DNA of 64,000 bases from Saccopteryx bilineata (Eukaryota; Chordata; Mammalia; Chiroptera; Emballonuridae): the NCBI RefSeq assembly GCF_036850765.1, contig NC_089495.1:115529033-115593032 (forward strand), read 5' to 3'. Below, piece by piece: positions 48,500 through 63,064 of the stretch (positions are counted from its first letter, which is position 1; every line of letters starts with the position of its first letter). The position numbers and the translations under genes are program-made. The notes under the pieces are model-generated. The model was not told the DNA's origin, made no database searches, and saw nothing but the letters and a program-made list of their open reading frames with translations.

Positions 48500-50010
48500 A
48501 AGTCTTTTTTCACCCTAGGTGACAAATTTGGTTTGGCACCATAATTGAAAATCTATTGACCATAAATGTGTGGGTCTATTTCTGCAATCAGTTTTGTTTC
48601 ATTGATATGTATGTTCATTCTTGTCCCATCAAAACAAAAACTGTCTACCATTTGATTGACATGATTGACACCATTAAGAAAATAAGCAAGCCACAGACTG
48701 GTGGAAAATATTCACAATACTATATCTAATGATGGACACATATTCCTAATACATAGAGAACTCTCACAACTCTGTAATAGGAAGTAAATAACCCAATAAA
48801 AAATTTTAACAGATTTTTACAGAAATGTCAGAAGAGAAGACATGCAGATGACTAATGAGCACATGAAAAGATATTCAACATCATTAGTCATTAGGGAAGC
48901 GCATATAAAAATCAGATTGAAATACTGCATAACCAGGACTGAAGTTGAAAATTTTGATAATACCAGGTGTTGGTGAGAATATAGGTTGAATTGTGAAAAC
49001 TGATCTTCATTAATTTTACCTTGGATGCATATACAAAGTATTCTCAATCAGAAGACAGATTTGTTTTATTATTTATATACCATATTTTTTCATGTATAAG
49101 ATGTACCCTTTTTGAAAAATTTGGGGTCTAAAAACTGGGTGTGTCTTGAACAATGGTTGCAGATTTTTTTTACTTGCATTTCCCTCTTTTCCATGCTTGT
49201 TGTCTTTGCATTCATTGTTTTGCATTTGTTACTAGTATATTATGGTAGGTTATGTAATACATTTTTTTTCAAATTTCAAGCCCCCAAATTAAGGTGCGTC
49301 TTATACATGGGAGCGTCTTATACATGGGGAAACTGATAGTAAGAACTATATCAGCTCCAATTCTGCAGTAGCACAAACTATTCCCTCTATAGCCCACAAT
49401 GTGCAAATATTGAAACTCACACACTGCTGGTGGGAATATAAAGTGACACAGCTATAATGGCCGAGCTTTTATTTTTTTAATCTAAATATACATTATCACA
49501 TGACCCAACAACCTCACTTCCATTTACCTGAGATAAATAAAGCCATATTCACACAAGGACTTATACACAAATATCATAACACTTTTATTATTTTGCCAAA
49601 GCTAGAAACAGTTCCAATGTATAGCAATAGGTGAAGAATACTCAGCCATTACAAGGAGAGCATCACTGATACATACTACAACATGGAAAAACCTTGGAGA
49701 CATTATGCTAAGTGAAAGAAGCCAGTCACAAAATGCTATATATTTTATTTCTTTGAAATGTCTAGATTAGAGAAATCTATAAGAAAACCTATAAAGACAG
49801 AAAGTGGATTAGTAATTCTTTAGAGTTCGCAAGGATGTTGCCTTGAGGGCAACAGAGGAAAGGGAGTATGGAGTTTCTTTAAAAGTAATGAATGTGTTCT
49901 AAAATTGATTGTGGTCATAATAATTGCACAAATTATTGAATTGTACATTATTTAAATGGGTAAATTGTGTTGCTTGTGAATTATATTTCAATAGTTGTTA
50001 TACATTTTTA
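48500..50010 (+). mobile_element. old L1 3' end with inverted 5' segment
   Basis: 48640-49080 and 49338-49990 read in sense as a decayed ORF2 C-terminus and 3'UTR ('agacatgcagatgactaatg', 'gagcacatgaaaagatattc', 'ttatgctaagtgaaagaagc'). 48500-48630 reads in antisense as a more 5' part of ORF2 ('tctattgaccataaatgtgt', 'tttcattgatatgtatg'). This layout is the twin-priming inversion typical of L1. A DNA element interrupts it at 49081. Confidence 0.7.
49081..49337. mobile_element. short DNA-transposon-like element, class unknown
   Basis: Inserted in the old L1. The ends share the inverted words 'catgtataagatg' (49091-49103) and 'cgtcttatacatg' (49314-49326), with a second internal 'gcgtcttatacatggg'. 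Exact ends and TSD unclear (possibly TA). No coding capacity. Confidence 0.5.
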
Positions 50011-51348
50011 TTTGAATTATTTTGATATATAATTCTTTTTTAGCAAGTAACTCAGCATAAGTACAGGGCTATTCTATATGTCCATGTAATTCAAAAAGTA
50101 CTTTAAGTTTGAGATGTTCACATGTATTTTTAAAAATATATTAAATATTAACTTTGATTTACAGCTTTTCTTTTTTTAACATGAAAATGTGACATTTTTA
50201 AAATTAAAATTTTTTAAACTCTTGCAGCAGAACTTGACATGCAATAGAGACTTAACCTGCTGTTTGCCTTTATAGATTTAGAGCTTCTCAAAAGATGAAT
50301 GTGTTGAGAGTTGCAACTTTTAGATTATGGTGTATATGGGTTGTAGTTGAAAACAACCGTTATTGAACTGTGATAAAGTATCTTATGGTCACTGGTAGTC
50401 AAATTTTTAGTTGATTTTTTAAATTGCTTATTTTTAGCACATTGTTGCATGATGAAATTACTCATGGAGAGGATAAAGCATGGAGAAAGTCATGGGCCAC
50501 GATGAGATTCTGGAGTTTCATAACTCACAAGTTTCATGGAAATACCAAAGATCTTGAACAATTGAAAAGTATACTTGTCCTGCCATCCTGAGAGGTTCTT
50601 ATAAGACCTTCACAACTCTAACATGATCATGGACAACTTCATGACTTAAGTTACAAATGGATCTACAATGGACCTCAAAAGACCAATATTATATACTACA
50701 ACATCTAAGGATTTTTAATGGGCAAACTAAAAAGAAAAGTTGTCTGTTCTTGTAGCACAAAATCCAACATTCCCTTGATTACCAGTTAAATAAAGCACAC
50801 CCTCTATTAAGAATGCTGATGTAGTTCCAACATGGCAATGGATTCCAGACTTGGCCAAGGGCAAAGGGAGTGATACCATCAAATGATCACTTAAAATGTC
50901 ACAAGAAGCTTTCAAACCTGGTCTCACATAAGTTGACTAGTGCAACTTACAAACATCACTAGAACTAAAACCCCCAGTCATGGCACATAGTCAGCCTTGT
51001 GACAAGGCTCATCTGGAAGTGATGTGGAATGAGTGACAGCAATATGGCTGAGCAGCTCCTGAGCAGTGAGAGCAAGGGGGCTACCTCAATCAGGGGAGAT
51101 AGATTCAACAGTTTAAGAATGCCCCAGGGCTCAGTCTGAAACAACGAGACCCAGCTGTGGACCAATGAGAAACAGCAGTAGTGAGTGAACAAGGCATCTG
51201 TGAGGATGAAGGAGCTACTTCTGAACAGAGGCTTTAGTGGCTGACTCTCAGACACCTGTGGGCTCAGCAAACAGTGTCTGCAGCTGTAAACCAAAGATCT
51301 GCTTTCACATAGAGTATGGGGTGAAATACTCTGACCTGTGTGTTGGTC
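50011..51348. other. unassigned DNA
   Basis: No recognised gene or repeat. Open frames at 50727-50927 and 50965-51294 show no domain-like features. Confidence 0.4.
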
Positions 51349-51694
51349 TTTTTTAAAAAATTAATTTTAATGGGGTGACATTGATAAATCAGGGTACATA
51401 TGTTTAGAGAAAACATTTCTAGGTTATTTTGACATTTGATTATGTTGCATTCCCATCACCCAAAGTCCAATTGTCTTCCATCACCTTCTAACTGGTTTTC
51501 TTTGTGCCCCTCGCCTCCCCCAACCCCCTCCCCCTCCTCCCCCCCACCCCATAACCCCCACACTCTTGTCCATGTCTCTTGAGTCTCATTATGTCCCACC
51601 TATGTATGGAATCATATAGTTCTTAGTTTTTTCTGATTTACTTATTTCGCTCAGTATAATGTTATTATCAAGGTCCATCCATGTTGTTGTAAAT

Positions 51695-51855
51695 CAGCGG
51701 TTCTCAACCTGTGGGTCGTGACCCTGGCGGGGTCAAACGACCAAAACACAGGGGTCGCCTAAAGCCATATGTATTTTGCCATGGCTTTAGGCGACCCCTG
51801 TGATTTGGTCATTCGACCCCCGCCAGGGTCGCGACCCACAGGTTGAGATCCGCTG
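51695..51855. mobile_element. SPIN-like palindromic hAT MITE (161 bp)
   Basis: Perfect 8 bp TSD ttgtaaat at 51687-51694 and 51856-51863. The two halves are near-complete inverted repeats of each other, starting 'cagcggttctcaacctgtgg' and ending with its partner 'ccacaggttgagatccgctg'. The end sequence resembles the SPIN hAT family known from bats and several other tetrapods; that identification is from memory of the family ends. Inserted in the 3' part of L1 F. Confidence 0.88.
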
Positions 51856-51964
51856 TTGTAAATGATCCGATGTCATCATTTCTTATGGCTGAGTAATATT
51901 CCATAGTATATATGTACCAAAGCTTTTAAATCCACTCATCCACTGATGGACATTTGGGCTGTTT

Positions 51965-55805
<3,841 letters not shown>

Positions 55806-55889
55806 CTTTTGCTATATTCTTTTTCTCCTTTGATATGTTTACAACAGGTTCCTTAGCATTTCTTGCAGCCTTGGTTTGGTTGTAGTGAA

Positions 55890-56760
55890 TTCCTTGAGTT
55901 TTTTTTTTCTGGAGAGCTTTTTATTTCTCCTTTAATTTTTAAATGATATCCTTGCTGGGTAAAGTAGTCTTGGTTATAGACTCTTGTTCTGCGTTACTTT
56001 GAATATATCTTGCCATTCCCTTTTGGTCTCAAGTGTTTCTGTTGAGAAGTCAGAAGTCATTCTTATGGGGGCTCCTTTGTAGGTGATAGTCTTTTTTTCT
56101 TTAGCAGCTTTTAATATTTTCTCTTTATCACTTAGCTTTGGTATTTTAATTATGATTTTTCTTGGTGTTGGTTTCTTTGGGTTTCTCTTTAATGGAGTTC
56201 TCTGTGCTTCTTGAACATGTGAGACTTTTTCCTGCCTTAATTGATGGAAGTTTCCAGCTATGATATGATTGAACAAAGTCTCTATCCCTTGTTCTTTCTC
56301 TTCTTCTTCAGGAACCCCTATGATGTGGATGTTATTTCTTTTCATGTTGTCACAGATCTCTCTTAGAGTTTCCTCAGACTTTTTGAGTCTCTTTCTTTTT
56401 TTCTACTTTGCTTCTTTGCCTTTATTCATTGTTTTCTTTAACTCGCTGATTTGATTCTTCACTTCATTCATTCTGCCTTTAATTCCTTCAATTGTGTTCT
56501 TCATTTATGATATTGTATTTGTCATTTCTGACTGATTCTTTTCTGTTATTTCAATGTCCTTTTTTATATTTGTTATCTCTTTGTTTAGGTGTTTGTAATG
56601 ACCATCTATTGTTGTTCTAACATCTTTAAGCATCCTAACAGTCACTATTTTAAACTCTGTATCTGGTAATTTGGTTATATCTGATTCATTCAGGTCCTTT
56701 TCTGGGGATTTCTCTTAGTTCATTTGTTTTGCATTTCTCTGCCTTCCCATTTTTTCTTTG
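55890..56760 (-). pseudogene. ORF1 relic of L1 F
   Basis: The RRM/C-terminal part is still open for 123 codons (55974-56345: 'MKRNNIHIIGVPEEEEKEQG', then 'KPTPRKIIIKI' and 'GAPIRMTSDFSTETLETKRE'). The coiled-coil part (56345-56750) is broken. Homologous to B ORF1. Confidence 0.85.
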
Positions 56761-58250
56761 CAAAGGAAGGTTTTGGCCTCTAGAGTCCACTGGGTATGGC
56801 CTCTGTTCCCTAGGTATGGTATGTCTACAGGCCCACCACCCCCTCTTCTGTTGCTGCCTAGGGCTTTTGAGTTTGGGTGTTGCTTGTGCCTGCCCACTGG
56901 GGCTGTTGCTGTGGTTCCCACCTCTCCTTCATGGGGATTGGCTGTGATCACGTGCTCGGGTGTACAAGCCTTGGTGCCCTTGGCCTTTGCCCCACCCTCG
57001 TGGCATTATGCTTGGCCGTGAGGACAGGGGTGAACACCTTTGCTCAGCTGCAGTTCTCCATCTGTTTCCGGGCTTTTGCCCTGCCATTGCAGGAGGAGCC
57101 CATCATGGAATGGCTGCTAGCCTTGGCTCCACAGGCCAGGCAGGACTGTGTGTCCATGCTCAGTAGTAGGACTCTGCCTGTTCTAGGTTTTGGGTCCGCC
57201 CCCCTCACCCCCAGAGGAGCCGGCTCCCAAGTCAGGCCACAAGCCTCAGTTCTGGGGGTGGGGCAAGGGCTTTGAACCCTTGCTCAAAGGCTGGTCTCCA
57301 CCACTTCCGGGGTTCCTGCCCTTCTCCCGCAGGCTGGATTGCAGGCTGCAGGCAACTGGTCTTGACCATTTTTGCATGCCTACTCCTCCCCAGCTGGGCA
57401 AGACTGAGCTCACACTTGAGCCCAATGGCAGCCAGCGGCCTCTGCCCCTGCTGACAGAACCGCGCCTCCGTGTCCCGCTGCCACCTGCCCTCAGGCGAGC
57501 CCTCAGCCGTGTGGGTTGCGGGCGCTGCAACTCAGACCCTAAGACTCACTTCTGTAGTCCCAAAAGCTCCCTCCTTCCAGGCGACTCTGCTCTGAGTGCC
57601 GCGGGAGAACTTGTTTGGCTGGTGTCCTGCTTCTCTTTGCTGGTATTGTGGTTTCTGGGGGAAATATTCACTTCATATTTGGGGAGTGACTCATCCCAAG
57701 GTTTAGGGTGGCTGTCTCCCAAAATGATTTTCCCTGTGCCTCCTAGATTATACTCTCTTCCTGCCACTCTGGTCCTCTCCTCTCTCCCCATCCCCCAGAG
57801 CCCTGGGTGAGTGGTTGTGAGAGAGGTGTTCTGTGCGGTCCCTTTAAGAAGAATTCTGGGTCTGAGAAATCAGTCTCTTTCTCACAAATAGTATCCTGAC
57901 TTGTTTCCAGCTAAATACTGTCCATATGCCTCTTCTAGGCTTTGGTGCTGCAGGCTGGAGCTTTGTTCCTGGGGCTCAGGACCCTCCCGTCTCTGCTAAA
58001 CTCACTTCCCGCCACTGAGTCTCTTCGAGCTGCCATTCACTCTGGAAAGCTGTGCAGCCCTCTCCACGTTTCTGCTTTACCTACCAGTCTCAGTGTGGCT
58101 TCTTCAGTGCTCCTGGGTTGAAGAGTTCTCTTAGTTTAGTCCAAAGTTGGTTTTTCTAGATGATAGTTCTTAAAATTAGTTTGTAATCCACTTTGGTTCT
58201 GGGAGGTGGTTTGTTGGTATGTCCTCCTACTCCAGCGCCATCTTGTCTTC
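56761..58250 (-). promoter_or_regulatory. 5'UTR of L1 F (old type)
   Basis: GC-rich leader. Its old-type 5' end reads 'gaagacaagatggcgctgg' on the minus strand (about 58228-58247), with the YY1 consensus 'aagatggcg'. Homologous to the leader of C. Long open frames here (for example 57190-57810 on the + strand) are explained by GC content, not coding. Confidence 0.7.
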
Positions 58251-58432
58251 TCTGAGATTTCCTTTTTCTTAATGGCATCTGAGGGTGGTCTTGTTGATAG
58301 CACTTCACCTTCAGTGTGTGGAACTTCCAGACACTCCAAGGATATTTTTTTCTGTCCTGGTTGATGAACTTGTTGAAATTTTGGGGAGATTTGTTGGCCG
58401 CGCACCTCATGGCACCATTTCTCTGACGTCAC
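58251..58432 (-). mobile_element. extra L1 5' piece: leader start joined to ORF1 start
   Basis: On the minus strand 58432-58303 matches the first ~130 bases of the B/D leader (CRE octamer at 58424-58431, then 'tttggggagatttgttggcc' on +). 58302-58256 matches the sequence around the B ORF1 start ('tgctatcaacaagaccaccc' onward). The 2.2 kb of leader that lies between them in B is missing. See findings. Confidence 0.75.
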
Positions 58433-58458
58433 TCCTACATCATTTTTTTAATGCCCTG

Positions 58459-58460
<2 letters not shown>

Positions 58461-58497
<37 letters not shown>
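58461..58497. repeat. (AT)n microsatellite
   Basis: About 18 AT units, probably expanded from the SINE A-tail. Confidence 0.95.
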
Positions 58498-58509
<12 letters not shown>

Positions 58510-58809
58510 GGTCAGAGATGGATAGACAGGGACTGACAGACAGGACTGGAGAGATGAGAAGCATCAATCATTAGTTTTTTGTCGTGACACCTTAGTTGTT
58601 CATTGATTGCTTTTTCATATGTGCCTTGACCGCGGGCCTTCAGCAGACCGAGTAACCCCTTGCTTGAGTCAGCAACCTGGGGTCAAGCTGGTGAACTTTT
58701 TGCTCAAACCAGATGAACCCACGCTCAAGCTGGCGACCTTAGGTTCTTGAACCTGGGTCCTCTGCATCCCAGTTTGATGCTCTATCCACTGCACCACCGC
58801 CTGGTCAGG
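58463..58809 (-). mobile_element. long bat SINE with (AT)n tail
   Basis: Head 'cctgaccaggcggtggtgca' on the minus strand (right edge), body with 'ctcaagc' units, tail replaced by an (AT)n run at 58461-58497. Sister of 25887-26303 with fewer internal repeats. Confidence 0.88.
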
Positions 58810-59505
58810 TGGAATATTTTATTTTTGCCAGAAGTGCAATTCTCTTAGTAAGTTCAATGTAACAGGTAATATACTATAAAGCTCTCCAGTGTGTTTGTGT
58901 CTGTGTCTGTGTGCATGTGATTATTTTTTTTCTTATAGACACAACTCCTGGAGTACTCTGTTCTCCTACATCAAATTGTAATTGTTGTTCCTTAGGCTGA
59001 CTACACACATCATTACTGGAATTGTCTTTCACCTGTGTTAGATTAACTACATTCTGAAAGCCAATTTTCCATTTTCTTGCATTTCTCCCTTATTATTATG
59101 CAAGTTTTAAGACTGGAGAAGCAGTAAGTCCAGTACTACAGAGATGCTGGGCTTGGTGGTTGTTTTCCACACTGTCAACAATGCATCTCTAACCACTAGT
59201 TCCTTGCCTTGTTTAGATCTCTCCATGCTTCCCATTAGGGGAAGAAAACATTGCAAAACAGGATCATTCTGGACTCTGAGATAGTAGGGAGCAAGATAAC
59301 AAGCAAGGTAGGAAGTGAGGCAGAGGATGAAAGGTACAAGATGCTGATGACTACTTAACAATGAGCTGTTTGGATATGCTATCATTAAATTGAAATTCTA
59401 TGCAAGTTATCACCAAATTTTATGGTTATATTTACTTAATTTACAGCTGTATTTTGATACATACTGAACTAGTATCATTTACTGATAGGATAAAGTGTAG
59501 TGGTT
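58810..59505. other. unassigned DNA
   Basis: No gene or known repeat seen; 59107-59385 is a short minus-strand open frame with no recognised domain. Confidence 0.4.
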
Positions 59506-59523
59506 AAAGAAGTTATAGAGATT

Positions 59524-59877
59524 GGCCCTGGCTGATTGGCTCAGCAATAGAGTGTTGGCCCAGTGTGTGAATGTTCTGGGTTTGATTCCTAGTCAGGGCA
59601 CACAGGAGAGATGCCCATCTGTTTCTCTGCCCCTTCCCCTCTTGTTTATCTCTCTTTCTCTCTCTCTCTCTTCCCCACCTGTAGCCATGGCTCTATTGGA
59701 GTGAGTTGGTTCTGGCACTGAGGATGGCTCCATGGCTTCTGCCTCAGGCACTAAGAAATGCTTGGTTGTTGAGTAATGGAACAATGCCCCAGATGGGCTT
59801 GCTGGGTGGATCCTGGTCAGGGTGCATGCAGGAGTCTCTCTCTGCCTTCCCTCCTCCTCTCACTAAATTAAAAATAA
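59524..59877 (+). mobile_element. VES-type SINE
   Basis: Starts 'ggccctggctgattggctca', box B-like 'ggtttgattcc', CT-rich middle, A-rich tail. 18 bp TSD aaagaagttatagagatt (59506-59523) and aaagaaattatagaaatt (59878-59895), two mismatches. More diverged than the 46 kb copy. Confidence 0.92.
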
Positions 59878-59895
59878 AAAGAAATTATAGAAATT

Positions 59896-60928
59896 AATTC
59901 ATGTGAGATCTTGTAGGCCATGGATAAACTTGATTTTATTCTGAATGAGATGAGAGGCCCCTGGAAGGACTTAAGTAATAGAAAAACATGAAATGGCTTA
60001 CCTCTTAAAAGACTCTGCTGCTATGGGGTTGGTAACTGGGGGAATAAAAGTGCATCAGAGATACCAGATCAAAGGGTAAGACAATGGTGCAGGAGGCAGT
60101 GAAAGTGTCTTGTTAGGAGGGTTGCAATAGTAACAAGAAAATGGAAAGCACTCTGTGAATGTCAGCTATAATGTTATTACTGCCTTTATATCTTTCATCT
60201 ATTCTCAAACAATTATATACCTAAGTGAAAATTGTTTTAAATGCATATTTGAGGCTCTACTTACTGCCCTCCCCCAAAATGATTCAATATGTGTGGAGCT
60301 AAGGTGACAAAACATACTTGTGCATTTTAAATGCTGAACTCATCATGCTCATGTAGGTTGCCCAAAGCTTACAGAGACTACCTTTGTTATTGTTATTTTT
60401 CAAAAACACAAAATAAATGTGACACAAAGGGTGCTCTCTTCTCTCCCCCACCCCACATACTCACATACACACATTGAAATTTCTCAATGATTCATTCCTT
60501 GGTGAGGTCTGATGTGCCCATTGAGACTTTGATAGCTGTAGTGAAGAATACAGGGACAAGGCAACAGGGAAGAATACCTTCCACATAGTCATGCTTTCCC
60601 ATTTTCCTGAAGAGAGAACCAGTTTCTCCAGGTAACTGTTGATTCAGGTCTGCCAATGTGCCTCTGTTTTAGTCGAACGTCAAGGGTGTCCTAAAAGGAA
60701 ACTTGTTGCATAAATTAACAATATAAGTATTTGAAACCAGAATTATGTTTCTCTCATGTAATCTTGACAATGCAACAGATTGTATTTGACATGTTGTTAA
60801 AAGCACAAAAGTTTGAAAAATGGCTTAGATGTGTGATAAATGAGACATGCTGCTTTGACAGCTCATTCTTACTGATAAGATGTAAAACCATGCTCAGTCA
60901 AACCAGTGATGTTCACATTTGGCTTTTC

Positions 60929-60984
<56 letters not shown>

Positions 60985-61730
60985 GGAAGCTTTGGTTCTT
61001 TACACAGTAACACCTCAGTTCAAGGACACATGATCCTTTAGAAATTATTAGATTGGAAGCTATTCTTTCCTCTTTTCCCTAATTCACTCCCATTTCATGT
61101 TATATTTAAATTTCCCCTTATAATTAAAATTTTCAACAATAAAAAGTATCTCTATGCACTTCAGAGCACCAATCCTACTCCTTAGCATTAACTAGTATCA
61201 AGTTTCTTGTGTATTTTTCTAGAATTTTTCAATGTACACACACAGATCCTTTTGTTTGTCTAAATAGAAGCATAATAAATAAACTGTTTTATACTGTGCA
61301 TTTTTCTATATTGTTTTTCTTTGAACAATTAATATATTTTCTCTGAATATGAAAACACATTGTAAAATGATTCAAACATTACAAAACTGGAGCCTGTGTA
61401 AAGTCTCCCTCCCTCATCTTACCCAGGTATCCTGAATGTCCTAGTTTCTCTCTCCAGAAAAAAAACAAAACCCTTGTCATCAATATTTGTATAGCTGTCT
61501 GAGAATGGTCCATAGATGTAGCTATGTATTCATTATATTATGTGATATGTTTAAAAAGTTATCTGGTACTTCTGGGTGACTAAGTAGAAGCCAAACTGTT
61601 AGTAAGCAAATATGAGGCACCCCTCAGACGGCTTCAAAAGCAGAATAATTGCTCTGGTTTAAGAGCACTAGAATTCAAACAAGAATCCAGGCTATGCGAC
61701 CCCCAGACATGTGCAAGGAGATGTTGAAGA
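59896..61730. other. unassigned DNA
   Basis: No gene recognised. Includes the GT microsatellite listed separately. The 60731-61033 frame runs through that microsatellite and is not credible. Confidence 0.4.
60930..60982. repeat. (GT)n microsatellite
   Basis: About 26 uninterrupted GT units. Confidence 0.97.
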
Positions 61731-61734
61731 CTTT

Positions 61735-62480
61735 AAGTGGAAATGCAGACTGGTGCAACCACTGTGGAAATCACTATGAAGTTACCTCAAAAAACCTAAA
61801 AATGAAACTACTTTATGACCCAGCAACTTCACTTTCAGGGAATTTATCTGAAGAAACTCGAAATGCTAATTCAAAAGAGTATATGCACCCCTATGTTCAT
61901 TGCAGTGTTATTTACAATAGCTGGGATTTGAAAGCAGGCTAAGTGCCCATCAGTAGATGAGTGGGTATAAATGCTGTGGTACATTTACACAATGGAGTAC
62001 TACTCAACTGTAAAAAGGAAGATGAAATAACCTTTTGTGACAGGATGGGTGGAACTAAAGAGCATTATGCTAAGTGAAATAAGCCAGTCAGAGAAAGACA
62101 AATGCCATATGATTTCACATATATGTGGAATTTATTGAAGAAAATAAGCTAACAAACAAAATAGAAACAGACTCATAGGAACAGAGAACAGATTGACAGG
62201 CATCAGAGGAGAGGGGTTAGAGGGACTGGGTGAACAAAGTGAAGGTATTATTAAAAGAGGCCTTCGTAGACAGAACAACAGTAGGGTGATCACCAGAGGG
62301 AAAGAGTGGTGGGAGGATGTAGGAGAGGGTGAAGGTGGGATAAATGACTATGGAAGGAGACTTGGCTTTGGGTGGTGAACACACAATACAACATACAGAT
62401 GATGTGTTATAGAATTGTTCCACTGAATTCTATATAATTATATTAAGTAATATCACCCCAAATAAATTCAATTTAAAAAA
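61735..62480 (+). mobile_element. old L1 3' end
   Basis: 5'-truncated. Decayed ORF2 C-terminus ('gtggaaatgcagactggtgc', 'cttatgacccagcaacttc' region, 'tgctaagtgaaataagccag'), then 3'UTR with A/G-rich tract (62190-62350) and 'aataaattcaatttaaaaaa' end. Confidence 0.8.
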
Positions 62481-62851
62481 GCAAGGAAATAACAGCCTAG
62501 GCTGCAATGAGGTCCTATTTACATATATACCATCAAATACAGTATTGAAGAAATTGATGTCCCAGCAGAAGGCTATAAATACCTTGACTTCTGAGAATTT
62601 ACATTCTGATAGTGACCCATTTCTTTATAATTGTAGGTAATAATCACAAGACAATAAGATTTGAAGATGACAAAAGAGGTCTTTGATAGAGCTTGAGCTC
62701 TGTTTTCCTAACAGTTTTCTAAAGGGGTTATTAATTTACTTTTCTAAGACCTCAAGCTTGTCCATAAATCATAGGGAAAATATACATGGAGTTTATATTT
62801 TAAGCCAAAGAATGATTAAGAAAGAGAGATAAAAGCTAAAACATGAGTTAT
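62481..62851. other. unassigned DNA
   Basis: No feature recognised. Confidence 0.4.
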
Positions 62852-62862
62852 TGATTTTTGGC

Positions 62863-63053
62863 GGCCTGACCTGTGGTGGCGCAGTGGACAAAAGCATCAA
62901 CCTTGAATGCTGAAGCCACCAGTTTGAAACCCTGGGCTTGCCTGGTCAAGGCACATGTGGGAGTTGATGCTTCCTGCTCCTTTCCCCCCTCTTTCTTTTC
63001 TATCTAAAATGAATAAATGAATGAATGAATAAATAAATAAATAATGTTAAAAC
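62863..63053 (+). mobile_element. short bat SINE
   Basis: Head 'gcctgacctgtggtggcgca', body 'gggcttgcctggtcaaggca', tail of (AATG)n/(AAAT)n at 63010-63043. 11 bp TSD tgatttttggc at 62852-62862 and 63054-63064. Confidence 0.93.
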
Positions 63054-63064
63054 TGATTTTTGGC

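Noticed and set aside
57190..57810. 206-codon open frame, looked like a possible gene
   Set aside because: It runs antisense through the GC-rich 5'UTR of L1 F, has no domain features, and is explained by low stop density in GC-rich DNA.
60731..61033. 100-codon frame with a CVCVCV run
   Set aside because: The run is the GT microsatellite; nothing else supports coding.
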